Positions 37,025-44,681 of a stretch of 64,000 nt of DNA are shown here, in pieces (the stretch's first letter is position 1; every line of letters begins with the position of its first letter). The notes below the pieces were generated by a model that saw nothing but the letters and a program-made list of their open reading frames with translations, made no database searches and was not told where the DNA came from. Position numbers and translations under genes: made by a program. This stretch comes from Amycolatopsis benzoatilytica AK 16/65 (GTDB lineage: Bacteria; Actinomycetota; Actinomycetes; Mycobacteriales; Pseudonocardiaceae): NCBI RefSeq assembly GCF_000383915.1, contig NZ_KB912942.1, positions 5,172,367 through 5,236,366 on the forward strand, written 5' to 3'.

Positions 37025-37999
37025 TCAGTTTTGCCGAATCAGGTCGACGGAGACCTCCCAAAGCTGTTGCGCTGCCATCGGGTCGCACGCCCACTGCTTG
37101 ACGGCATGGCTGTTGCCGGCCAACTCCGCTTCGTCGGCGACGGTGGCCGCTTCGTTGCAGTCGTCGAGGTAATGCCCGCCGCTGCGCGCGAACTCCGGCG
37201 CGGTCGCTGCGACGAGCGTGGTCGCCGCGCCTTGTTCGACGGTCTTGTAGGCGAAAACGCCGGCCGCCTCCAACCGGTCCAGGTGATCCTTCATCTCCTG
37301 GGTAAAATCTCGTTGCAGGCCAGTGGAAACGCCGCCGGGATTGACCGCGTTGGCGACGATGCCGTCCGCTGCCCACCGCCGCGTCGCCTCTACCGTGAAC
37401 AGCGAGTTCGCCGTTTTCGACTGCCCGTAGGCCAGTTGCGGGTCATAGGCGCGACGGACGAAGTGCAGATCCTCGAAGACCACCGGCGAGTACATGTGCG
37501 CCCCCGAGGTCAGCGCGACGATCCGCGCGCCGCCGCGTTCGGCCGCGCCGGCGGCGAGCGCGCGATGCAATCCGGCGGCCAGTGCGAAGTGGCCGAGGTG
37601 ATTGGTCGCGAACTGCAGCTCCCAGCCTTGCCGGGTGCGGCCCAGCGTCGACAGCATGACGCCGGCGTTGTTGATCAGCAGGTGCAGTGGCCCCTCCCAG
37701 CGGTCAGTGAACCGGGCGATGGCGGCCGGGTCGGCGAGGTCGAGGCGAGCGGACTGGACTGCCGGATTTCCGGTGGTCGCGGTGATGTCGGCAGCGACGG
37801 CGGCGCCGCGTGCGGGATTGCGCACGGCGAGGGTGACTTCGGCTCCGGTTGAGGCGAGAGCGCGGGCCGTTTCGCGGCCGAGGCCCGACGTGGCGCCGGT
37901 GACGATCGCCCGGACCCCCGCGAGGTCAAGCCCGGCCACGACGTCGTCGGCGGTGCTGCCAGCTCCGAAGGAAGTGCGGATCAACGAGTGGTGCGACAT
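37025..37999 (-). CDS. Short-chain dehydrogenase/reductase
   Basis: 324 aa. Rossmann motif VTGATSGLGRETARALAS (about 35-52), LLINNAGVM, and active-site Tyr-Lys in YGQSKTANSLFTVEATRRWA. The length and the LxFxRxxYDPQLAYGQSK context resemble WW-oxidoreductase/protochlorophyllide-reductase-like SDRs; the substrate is unknown. ATG 37999 lies inside a divergent promoter with the TetR gene, 42 bp apart. Confidence 0.92.
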   Translation of the reverse strand: MSHHSLIRTSFGAGSTADDVVAGLDLAGVRAIVTGATSGLGRETARALASTGAEVTLAVRNPARGAAVAADITATTGNPAVQSARLDLADPAAIARFTDRWEGPLHLLINNAGVMLSTLGRTRQGWELQFATNHLGHFALAAGLHRALAAGAAERGGARIVALTSGAHMYSPVVFEDLHFVRRAYDPQLAYGQSKTANSLFTVEATRRWAADGIVANAVNPGGVSTGLQRDFTQEMKDHLDRLEAAGVFAYKTVEQGAATTLVAATAPEFARSGGHYLDDCNEAATVADEAELAGNSHAVKQWACDPMAAQQLWEVSVDLIRQN

Positions 38000-38005
38000 G
38001 CCCCG

Positions 38006-38035
38006 ACTATACGTCTTGAACAGATCTTGTATAGT
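38006..38035. promoter_or_regulatory. Operator/promoter between SDR and TetR genes
   Basis: ACTATAC (38006-38012) and GTATAGT (38029-38035) form a perfect 7-bp inverted repeat 16 bp apart. Each arm doubles as a TATAGT-type -10 box for one of the divergent genes; the right one ends 6 nt before the TetR ATG. TetR binding here would silence both. Confidence 0.7.
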
Positions 38036-38041
38036 GGGTTT

Positions 38042-38563
38042 ATGACCGATCGGCGGACTCAGGTACTGGAGTCGGCGCTGCAGGTCTTCGCGCGCTACGG
38101 CTATCGCAAGACATCGATGGACGACGTCGCGAAGGCTGCCGACATCTCGCGCCCGGGACTGTATTTCCACTTTTCGTCCAAACCGGAGCTGTTCCGCGCC
38201 ACCGTCCAGCACTCGCTCGAAGACGGTGTCGAGGCCGCGCGGCGTTCCCTCGCCGATTCCGGGCAGTCGCTGCCCGAACGGCTGGCCGAGGCGTTCGACC
38301 AGTGGTGCGGCCGGTACGTCGGACCGATGTCCGCGGAGATCGACGTGCTCGTGGACGCGAACCCGGATCTGCTCGGCGACCTTCCCGCCGAGTACCCGCG
38401 GCGCTTCCGCGACATCGTCGCGGAAGCGATCGGCGGCGACCGCGCGGACGCGGTGGCCGACACGCTGATCAGCACGGCGGCCGGGATCAAGCACAACGCC
38501 GTCACCCGGGACGAGTTCCGCACCCGGATGACGATCGCGATCGACCTCTACTGCGGGCGTTGA
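38042..38563 (+). CDS. TetR/AcrR family regulator
   Basis: 173 aa. N-terminal helix-turn-helix: RTQVLESALQVFARYGYRKTSMDDVAKAADISRPGLYFHFSSKPELF. The ligand-binding half (about 55-173) is short and has no recognisable subfamily. ATG 38042 follows a TATAGT box by 6 nt (leaderless); an in-frame codon at 37988 would overlap the operator and the SDR start. Most likely represses itself and the divergent SDR. Confidence 0.92.
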   Translation: MTDRRTQVLESALQVFARYGYRKTSMDDVAKAADISRPGLYFHFSSKPELFRATVQHSLEDGVEAARRSLADSGQSLPERLAEAFDQWCGRYVGPMSAEIDVLVDANPDLLGDLPAEYPRRFRDIVAEAIGGDRADAVADTLISTAAGIKHNAVTRDEFRTRMTIAIDLYCGR

Positions 38564-38662
38564 CCTAGCCGCCCCTAGCCGTCCCTGGCCACTCCTTCGA
38601 CCGCCCGCACGTCTTCCCGGCCGGGCCGCGTCGGCGTCCGGCGATACCTCACCCTCGCCGAG

Positions 38663-39073
38663 TCAGTCCCAGTAGTTGAACAGTGCCTCGCCGACCGTCA
38701 CGGGCTTCCAGTGCGCGACGTCGGCGGGCAGCAGATGGGGCCACTCCGCGGCCACGAAACTGCGTTCGAGATCAGCGGGGGCGAGCACACGGAACTCCGC
38801 GTAGCCGGCGAGGACGGCGGACAGCTCCGGTTCGTCGACGAACTCGAGCGGGCTCCAGTCCCGGGTCGGCGTGAAGTCGAACGAGCGCGGGCGGGCGATC
38901 GCAAGCACCGGCAGATCCTGGGCAGCGACGACCGCGACAGTCCGGTCGCGATACTCGACTACCGCTTGCCAGAAATTCGGAGTGGCGCCCGGGATACGGA
39001 AATCGGCCAGTGTCCCGCCGGTGAACCGAGCGGACTCGAAGCAGACCCGACGTACCGCGCGCAGATCGACCAC
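38663..39073 (-). CDS. Hypothetical protein, C-terminal part of a probably frameshifted gene
   Basis: 136 codons from GTG 39073: MVDLRAVRRVCFESARF... ending VTVGEALFNYWD. I recognise no domain. The same frame stays protein-like upstream of the GTG (RLRREIGRYAATVVDLRAV), and a second frame with strongly GC-biased third positions covers 39108-39315. The annotated start is therefore probably internal to a longer, broken gene of about 210 codons. Confidence 0.5.
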   Translation of the reverse strand: MVDLRAVRRVCFESARFTGGTLADFRIPGATPNFWQAVVEYRDRTVAVVAAQDLPVLAIARPRSFDFTPTRDWSPLEFVDEPELSAVLAGYAEFRVLAPADLERSFVAAEWPHLLPADVAHWKPVTVGEALFNYWD

Positions 39074-39107
39074 TGTCGCAGCGTACCGGCCGATCTCCCG
39101 CCGGAGT

Positions 39108-39315
39108 CGCGGAATGCGCCCGTCATCAACGCCGTACAGCCCTCGTCCTTCCGGAACTCGCGGGTGATCACTGCGCCCTCGATCTCCAGCGGCGGGTCCA
39201 ATGGCAGTACGCGAGTCGACGTCGCCGTCGCTTGGTCGGCGGGCAGGAGCGCCCAGGTGTCTGGCGCGGCACCGACCGCAACGGACGACGCCCCGCCTTC
39301 CCAGTAGGGCCTTCC
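39108..39315 (-). pseudogene. Upstream fragment of the frameshifted hypothetical gene
   Basis: In this frame the minus strand reads WEGGASSVAVGAAPDTWALL...PLDPPLEIEGAVITREFRKD..., with about 80% G/C at third positions. It is bounded upstream by TAG (39316-39318) with no ATG or GTG start before the conserved-looking part. It would join the downstream hypothetical gene by a frameshift near 39100. The rest of the 305-bp gap to the lipase (39074-39378) holds only that gene's promoter. Confidence 0.4.
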
Positions 39316-39365
39316 CTACCGGAAACCCTCCGGTCGCCTGGCGTGTGGGCGGGACTCGTCTTTCC

Positions 39366-39371
39366 TAGCGT
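39366..39371 (+). promoter_or_regulatory. -10 box of the secreted lipase gene
   Basis: TAGCGT ends 7 nt before ATG 39379, again without a Shine-Dalgarno sequence. Confidence 0.45.
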
Positions 39372-39378
39372 CTTAGCC

Positions 39379-40611
39379 ATGCTGATCTCCCTTCTGTCCA
39401 GAACAGCCGCGGTCGTCGCGGCGGGGGCGCTTGCCTTGGGCACAGCTGTCCCGGTGTCGGCTTCAGGCCAGGACGATCGCGGGCGAGTGGTGTCGGCCGT
39501 CCACCTGTCCGGGCTGGACCCGGCCAGCGCCAGGGCCGCGCTCGGTCATGCTGGCTTCGACTCAGCTGCCGCGGTCTACGGCGTCGACCTCTACCGGCTC
39601 GAGTACCGCACGATCGATGCCGCTGGTCGGCCGACTACGGCCAGCGGGTTGCTGGCACTTCCCCGTAGTCGCGCGCGGGCATTGTGGACGGTCTCGTTCG
39701 CGCACGGCACCGAGAGCTACCGGCCGGACGCACCGTCCTCGCTCGAGCCCAGCGGCTTCCTTTCCGCGCCGGCAGTCACTTACGCGGCAGCCGGTTTCGC
39801 CACCGTGGCACCGGACTACCTCGGACTGGGCCAGGGGCCTGGCGCGCATCCGTGGATGGACGTCCCCTCCGAAACCACCGCGTCGTTGGATCTGCTGCGC
39901 GCGGCTCGGTCCTTCGTGCCTGGCACCGGGCGGAGGCTGGAGCGGAAGGTGCTGGTCACCGGTTTTTCCCAAGGGGCTTCTGCGGCTCTCGGGCTGGCAC
40001 GAGCGGTCCAAGCCGGGGCGGATCGGCGGTTCGAGCTCGCCGGCGTCGCGCCGATCAGTGGTGCGTACGAATTCCAGCGCGCCGAACTCCCCGCGCTGCT
40101 GGACGGGCGGATTACCGGAAAGACCGCGGTCGCCTACACCGCCTACCTGCTTGTTGCCTGGAATCGGCTGCATCACCTGTACCGAAGCCCGGGCGAGGTG
40201 TTTCGGGCACCGTATGCCGATCGGGTCGACGCGTTGTTCGACGGCAGCACGCCCGGGCTCAAGATGCTGGCAGCGTTGCCGGACAGCATTTCCCAGTTGC
40301 TCACCAGTCGCGGCCTTGCGCTGCTGAAACAACCCAACCAGCAGTTCCGCCAGGCGCTACAGGTCGCGGACAGTGTGTGTGCCGACTGGGCAACGCAGTC
40401 GCCGATTCGGCTGTATCAGGCCGCGGGCGACGAGCAGGCCGTCACGGACAACACCGCGGGCTGCCATTCCGCTTTCGCGGCCAGGCAGGTGAACGCACCG
40501 GTGGTCGAGCTCGGAACGCCCGACTACCACGGCTCTCGGCACCTCGGTTCCGCTGTCGCCGGGACGGCGGACATCGTGCGGTGGTTCACGCAGGTGTCGC
40601 GAGCCGCCTGA
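39379..40611 (+). CDS. Secreted alpha/beta-hydrolase (lipase-like)
   Basis: 410 aa. A signal peptide (about 1-28, LLSRTAAVVAAGALALGTAVPVSASG) leads to an alpha/beta-hydrolase domain. The nucleophile elbow is GFSQG (Ser197); AAGDEQAV and YHGSRHLG supply the probable catalytic Asp and His. The oxyanion-like HGTESYRPD follows the third strand. The fold resembles secretory lipases/PGAP1-like esterases of actinomycetes that hydrolyse external acyl esters. ATG 39379 starts the signal peptide; the longer frame to 39232 is not supported. It stands alone. Confidence 0.88.
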   Translation: MLISLLSRTAAVVAAGALALGTAVPVSASGQDDRGRVVSAVHLSGLDPASARAALGHAGFDSAAAVYGVDLYRLEYRTIDAAGRPTTASGLLALPRSRARALWTVSFAHGTESYRPDAPSSLEPSGFLSAPAVTYAAAGFATVAPDYLGLGQGPGAHPWMDVPSETTASLDLLRAARSFVPGTGRRLERKVLVTGFSQGASAALGLARAVQAGADRRFELAGVAPISGAYEFQRAELPALLDGRITGKTAVAYTAYLLVAWNRLHHLYRSPGEVFRAPYADRVDALFDGSTPGLKMLAALPDSISQLLTSRGLALLKQPNQQFRQALQVADSVCADWATQSPIRLYQAAGDEQAVTDNTAGCHSAFAARQVNAPVVELGTPDYHGSRHLGSAVAGTADIVRWFTQVSRAA

Positions 40612-40654
40612 AGCGGGCCCGGTCTGGTTGAGACGTTGCGGCCAGACCGGGTGC

Positions 40655-41149
40655 TCAGGCGAGCGAAACGGCGACTTCTTCCAGGGCGTCCAACGATTCC
40701 TGCATCCCGGTTTCCATGCCGGACTCGATGATCGCGTCGCGGAGTTCCTTCGTGGGCGTACGGGTCAGCATGGTCACCGTTGTGCGGCCATCGGATTCGG
40801 CGAAAGTCACGGTGACCACCGGAGCATCCACTTCGGACACTTCCGGGGTTTCGTAGACCTCCGTGTGGACCAGCCGCTCGTTCGGGACGATTTCCCGGTA
40901 CTCGCCGTGGAACGCGACTTCGAAACCGCCGTCCGCGGCCATCACGTAGCGCCAGCGGCCGCCGACCCGCAGGTCGATGTCCACCGACGTGACCGTCCCC
41001 CGCTTGCCCGCCCACCAGCGTTTCACCAGTTCAGGCGTGGTCCAGGCGCGGTAGACCTGCCGTGCGGGGGCGGCGAAGTCCCGGGTGATCCGGATCTGGT
41101 CGTCAGCGGGCAGGGTCAGTTTCGCGGTGCCGCTCGTCGTTTCCGCCAT
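40655..41149 (-). CDS. SRPBCC (Aha1-type) protein
   Basis: 164 aa. AHSA1/Aha1-like START domain: ITRDFAAPARQVYRAWTTPELVKRWW, the DLRVGGRWRYVMAADGG strand, RLVHTEVYETPE and TMLTRTPTKELRDAIIESGMETGMQESLDALEEV. Proteins of this type paired with ArsR regulators are common and their ligands mostly unknown. The start ATG 41149 lies within the 3' end of arsR, a 47-bp overlap. Confidence 0.9.
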   Translation of the reverse strand: MAETTSGTAKLTLPADDQIRITRDFAAPARQVYRAWTTPELVKRWWAGKRGTVTSVDIDLRVGGRWRYVMAADGGFEVAFHGEYREIVPNERLVHTEVYETPEVSEVDAPVVTVTFAESDGRTTVTMLTRTPTKELRDAIIESGMETGMQESLDALEEVAVSLA

Positions 41150-41489
41150 GATCGTCCTCCTCTGTCGAGCCGATTTCCTCCAGTACGGCGTCCAGCGCCG
41201 CGAACCGGTCCTCCCAGGACCGCTCGTAGCGGCGGACCCAGTCGTGAATCGGTTTGAGCGCGGTGCCGTTCAGCCGGTAGAGCCGCTGCCGGCCGTCCTC
41301 GCGCACTTGCACCGCGCCGACCTCCCGCAGCACCCGCAAGTGCTTCGACACCTGCGGCTGCCCCAGCCCCAGCAGCCGGACCAGGTCGCCGACCGGACGC
41401 TCGCCTCCGGCGAGAACGTCCAGGATTTCCCGGCGCCTCGGTTCGGCTACCGCGTTGAAGACGTCGGTCGTGGTCGCGGCCCGTGCCAT
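41103..41489 (-). CDS. ArsR family regulator
   Basis: 128 aa. Winged helix: DVFNAVAEPRRREILDVLAGGERPVGDLVRLLGLGQPQVSKHLRVLREVGAV. No metal-binding cysteines are present, so this is a non-metal ArsR of the SRPBCC-linked kind. An AT-rich dyad with CCCAT/ATGGG arms (41493-41513) just upstream of the start is a possible operator. The 3' end overlaps the SRPBCC gene by 47 bp in another frame, so the two are coupled. Confidence 0.9.
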   Translation of the reverse strand: MARAATTTDVFNAVAEPRRREILDVLAGGERPVGDLVRLLGLGQPQVSKHLRVLREVGAVQVREDGRQRLYRLNGTALKPIHDWVRRYERSWEDRFAALDAVLEEIGSTEEDDHGGNDERHRETDPAR

Positions 41490-41519
41490 GCGCCCATCAT
41501 ATTCCGATATGGGTATGCG

Positions 41520-42110
41520 TCAAGAGGCGGGCCGGGCACGGACGTGGAAGCGCTCCCCCTGCGGGCCGAAAAGAGCGAGCAGTTCGCAGACGGGCTGGCC
41601 TGCGTTGCCGAACCAGTGCGGAACATGGGTGTCGAACTCGGCCACCTCGCCGGGCTGCAGGACAACGTCGTGTTCGGCGAGGCGCAGGCGCAACTGTCCG
41701 GAAAGGACATACAGCCACTCGTATCCCTCGTGGACGCGCAGCTCCGGCAGCTCCGCGTGCTGCTCCGGCGGCAGCACGATCTTGTATGCGCGGACTCCGC
41801 CCGGCCGGCGCGTGAGCGGCAGGTAGGTGCGGCCCTGCCGGACGAATGGTTTCGGATGCAGGCGCGGGTCTCCGATCGGCGGGGCACCGACGAGTTCGTC
41901 CAGCGGGACCTGGTACGCGCGGGCCAGCGCCAGCAGCAGTTCGAGGGTCGGTTTGCGCTGACCGGCCTCCAGCCGCGACAGGGTGCTCACCGAGATGCCG
42001 GTGGTTTCCGACAGCCCGGACAGCGTCGCGTTCCGCTGTTTGCGCAGCGCACGCAGTCGCGGGCCGACCGCGTTCAGGACCTCGCCGGGGTCTTGGCCGT
42101 CTTCGCTCAT
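41520..42110 (-). CDS. XRE regulator with cupin domain
   Basis: 196 aa. N-terminal helix-turn-helix: LRALRKQRNATLSGLSETTGISVSTLSRLEAGQRKPTLELL; C-terminal cupin: HEGYEWLYVLSGQLRLRLAEHDVVLQPGEVAEFDTHVPHWFGNAG, with the expected His residues. This sensor type often responds to small organic ligands. A perfect inverted repeat lies directly upstream of its ATG, in the promoter shared with the reductase-methyltransferase gene. It lies 30 bp upstream of arsR on the same strand. Confidence 0.92.
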   Translation of the reverse strand: MSEDGQDPGEVLNAVGPRLRALRKQRNATLSGLSETTGISVSTLSRLEAGQRKPTLELLLALARAYQVPLDELVGAPPIGDPRLHPKPFVRQGRTYLPLTRRPGGVRAYKIVLPPEQHAELPELRVHEGYEWLYVLSGQLRLRLAEHDVVLQPGEVAEFDTHVPHWFGNAGQPVCELLALFGPQGERFHVRARPAS

Positions 42111-42114
42111 GCCC

Positions 42115-42135
42115 TATTTGCTACTTCGGCAAATA
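42115..42135. promoter_or_regulatory. Operator-like inverted repeat at the XRE-cupin start
   Basis: TATTTGC (42115-42121) and GCAAATA (42129-42135) are a perfect 7-bp dyad with a 7-bp spacer, beginning 5 bp from the XRE ATG and 64 bp from the divergent GTG at 42199. Confidence 0.65.
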
Positions 42136-42198
42136 TCTTTGTCAAGTCGGCGGGTTCTGCGGATAGTCCGAGGAGCAGCGACGATTCAGGAGGATCCA

Positions 42199-43806
42199 GT
42201 GGACGAGAAGTACGACGTCGTAGTGGTCGGCGGCGGCGCGGCCGGGCTCAGCGCGGCGGTGGCGCTCACCCGGTCGCGACGGTCGGTGCTGGTGGTGGAC
42301 TCGGGCGAGCCGCGCAACGCGTCCGCTGGACACGTGCACAATTATCTGGCCCGGGAAAACACGCCGCCGGCCGAGCTGCTCGCGATCGGGCGGGACGAGC
42401 TGGCCGGTTACGGCGGCGAAGTGGTCCGGCAGACCGTGACGTCGGTGTCCCGCGCCGAGGAAGAGTTCACGGTTTCGCTGGCGGACGGCCGGCGCGTGCG
42501 GGCGCGGCGGGTGCTGGTCGCGTCCGGGCTGGCCGACGAGCTGCCCGAGGTGGCCGGACTGGCGCAGCGGTGGGGCCGCGACGTGCTGCATTGCCCGTAT
42601 TGCCACGGCTGGGAGGCACGCGACCAGGCGATCGGCGTGCTGTCGACCGGGCCGATGACCGTGCACCAGGCGCTGATGTGGCGGCAGCTGACCGACGATG
42701 TCGTCGTGTTCCGGCACACGTATGGGGATTTCGACGAGGCGCAGCTGCGGGCGCGGGGAATCCGGATCGTGGACGGACTGGTCGCGGCAGTCGAAACGGA
42801 GAGCGGCCAGCTGACCGGCGTCCGGCTCGAATCGGGCGAGGTCGTGGCGCGCGAGGCGTTGGTCGTCGCGCCGAGGTTCACCGCTCGGGCGGATTTCCTT
42901 GCGCCGTTGGGCATCGAGCCAGCGCCGGTGGAGGTAGACGGGTTCGTGGTCGGCACAGCGGTGCCGGCGCAGCCGACCGGTACGACGTCGGTGCCGGGGC
43001 TGTGGGTCGCCGGGAACGTCACAGACATGCACGCGCAGGTAGTCGTAGCAGCAGTGGCAGGACTCAAGACCGGCGCGGCGATCAATGGGGAACTTGTCAT
43101 GGAGGAGGCCGAGGCCGCGGCACGGTTGGCGCAGGAGCCGTTCTCGCATGAGATGGAACGCGAGGTCGCGAGGCGGGTCAACGCGCATCAGCACGAGGCG
43201 TCGCCGTTCGACCAGAGCTCCTGGGAGGAGCGGTACCGGTCGCGTCCGGAGATCTGGAGCGGGCGGCCGAACGAGCAGCTGGTGACCGAGGCGACCGGTC
43301 TCGAACCGGGCCACGCGCTGGACGCCGGCTGCGGCGAAGGCGGCGACGCGATCTGGCTCGCGCAGCGGGGCTGGCAGGTGACGGCAGTCGACTTCTCGGT
43401 CACCGCGGTCGAGCGCGGGCGGGCACAGGCCGAGAAACTCGGGGTGGCGGAACGGATTTCCTGGGTGGTCGCGGATCTCGCCGAGTGGGTTCCCGCAGCG
43501 AAATTCGATCTGGCGACGTCGCATTTCCTGCATGTGCCGCCGACGGCGCGGAAAGCGGCGTTCGAGAGGCTGGCGGACGCGGTGTCACCGGGCGGGACGT
43601 TGCTCGTGGTCGGACACGACCTGACCGACCCGCACGCGTCGCGGCCGCACCTGGCGGACATGGTGTTCACGGCGGAGGAAGTGGCGAAGACGCTGGACTC
43701 GTCGTGGGCGTCCGTGGTGACGGAGCTTCGGGAGCGGACGGCTGCCGGGGCGGACGGAGCGGAGATGGCGGCCCGGGACACGGTGCTGGTGGCCCGGAAG
43801 GGGTGA
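42199..43806 (+). CDS. Fusion of thioredoxin-reductase-like FAD oxidoreductase and SAM methyltransferase
   Basis: 535 aa. Residues 1-300: FAD-binding VVVVGGGAAGLSAAVALTRS, the redox pair Cys132/Cys135 in HCPYCHGWEARD, and a second FAD segment VPGLWVAGNVTDMHAQVVVAAVAG. The NADPH GxGxxA motif is weak (IGVLSTGPMTVHQAL). Residues about 340-535: class I methyltransferase with HALDAGCGEGGDAIWLAQRGW. Such bifunctional proteins occur in actinobacteria; the substrate is unknown, and a reduced then methylated thiol is conceivable. AGGAGG lies 5 nt before GTG 42199. Divergent from the XRE-cupin gene, its likely controller. Confidence 0.9.
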   Translation: MDEKYDVVVVGGGAAGLSAAVALTRSRRSVLVVDSGEPRNASAGHVHNYLARENTPPAELLAIGRDELAGYGGEVVRQTVTSVSRAEEEFTVSLADGRRVRARRVLVASGLADELPEVAGLAQRWGRDVLHCPYCHGWEARDQAIGVLSTGPMTVHQALMWRQLTDDVVVFRHTYGDFDEAQLRARGIRIVDGLVAAVETESGQLTGVRLESGEVVAREALVVAPRFTARADFLAPLGIEPAPVEVDGFVVGTAVPAQPTGTTSVPGLWVAGNVTDMHAQVVVAAVAGLKTGAAINGELVMEEAEAAARLAQEPFSHEMEREVARRVNAHQHEASPFDQSSWEERYRSRPEIWSGRPNEQLVTEATGLEPGHALDAGCGEGGDAIWLAQRGWQVTAVDFSVTAVERGRAQAEKLGVAERISWVVADLAEWVPAAKFDLATSHFLHVPPTARKAAFERLADAVSPGGTLLVVGHDLTDPHASRPHLADMVFTAEEVAKTLDSSWASVVTELRERTAAGADGAEMAARDTVLVARKG

Positions 43807-43853
43807 GCCGGTCGGGGCCAGGCCCGGCCTGGAGAGTGCTGCGGGCAGTACCG

Positions 43854-43890
43854 GTCAGCCCCGGCGTGGCAGCACCGCGCCGGGGCTGAC
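43854..43890 (+). terminator. Terminator of the reductase-methyltransferase gene
   Basis: GTCAGCCCCGGCG (43854-43866) and CGCCGGGGCTGAC (43878-43890) form a perfect 13-bp stem with an 11-nt loop, 48 bp beyond the stop. Confidence 0.8.
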
Positions 43891-44014
43891 AAGGCACGCA
43901 TCGCGACGGCGCGGACTGCCGCCTGGCATCGGGACAAAGAACCGACCGATGAGTTTTGGCGGTCCCGCCGGTCTACCCCCTGCGAACCGAACCGACCGGA
44001 GCAGGGAGCACCTC

Positions 44015-44563
44015 ATGGGCAAAGTGTTGTGGCACGTCGCGATGTCGCTGGACGGCTTCGTAGCGGGCGAAGGCCACGCGATGGACTGGATGTCGGGCGT
44101 CAACGTCGCCCCGGGAGTGCACGAAGCGGCCATTGCCCGCATCGGGGCGATTCTCGGCGGACGACGCGGGTTCGACGCCGCAGTGGCGAAGGCACCTGGC
44201 CAGGTCGGCAAGCAGCCCTACGGCGGCGGCTGGACCGGGCCGATCTTCGTCCTCACTCATCACCCCGATGACGCGCCCGCGGAAAACGGCATCACGTTTC
44301 TCGACTGCGGCCTCCGCGAGGCCGTCGAGACAGGGCTGGAAGCAGCGGGCGGGAAGGATCTCGAGCTGCACAGCCAGGACATCGCACGGCAGTGCCTGGA
44401 ACTCGGGCTCGTGGACGAGTTCGCCGTGCACCTCCTGCCGGTGATGCTCGGCTCCGGCGTCCGGCTGTTCGACAACCCGGGCGGGCAGCCGGTCCGGTGG
44501 CAGCGGATCTGGGACGGGGACCCGGTGCGGGCGGTCGATCTGCGGTACGCACCGGCCCGCTAG
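44015..44563 (+). CDS. Dihydrofolate reductase family protein (RibD C-terminal type)
   Basis: 182 aa. Starts GKVLWHVAMSLDGFVAGEGHAMDW, the family's substrate-cleft strand, and continues with GAILGGRRGFDAA, IFVLTHHP, DLELHSQDIARQCLELGLVDEFAVHLLPVMLGSGVRLFD. This is the RibD-C/DHFR-like fold of small NADPH reductases in actinobacteria, usually of unknown substrate rather than true folate enzymes. GCAGGGAG precedes ATG 44015; a codon at 43949 is also in frame. Confidence 0.88.
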   Translation: MGKVLWHVAMSLDGFVAGEGHAMDWMSGVNVAPGVHEAAIARIGAILGGRRGFDAAVAKAPGQVGKQPYGGGWTGPIFVLTHHPDDAPAENGITFLDCGLREAVETGLEAAGGKDLELHSQDIARQCLELGLVDEFAVHLLPVMLGSGVRLFDNPGGQPVRWQRIWDGDPVRAVDLRYAPAR

Positions 44564-44619
44564 TCCCGGTCAGCGGGACGGCGCGGCATCCGAATGGCCG
44601 ATGGCCTCCACGCGACTAT

Positions 44620-44631
44620 TGGTCTATACCA
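44620..44631 (+). promoter_or_regulatory. DasR-type operator (dre) upstream of chitinase
   Basis: TGGTCTATACCA matches the Streptomyces DasR consensus TGGTCTAGACCA at 11 of 12 positions and sits 50 bp upstream of the chitinase ATG, overlapping the promoter region. Confidence 0.65.
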
Positions 44632-44681
44632 CATGGACAGGGTTTTTCCGCCCGCCGGTCCTCACCGTGGAGGTTCCACTC

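Noticed and set aside
37025..38494. 489-codon version of the SDR gene
   Set aside because: The first 165 codons are antisense to the TetR gene and cross the divergent operator; the conserved protein starts at 37999.
38663..38700. Programmed ribosomal frameshift for the hypothetical gene at 38663-39315
   Set aside because: No slippery heptamer or stimulatory structure is evident near the junction and the upstream frame has no start codon, so decay is the simpler explanation.
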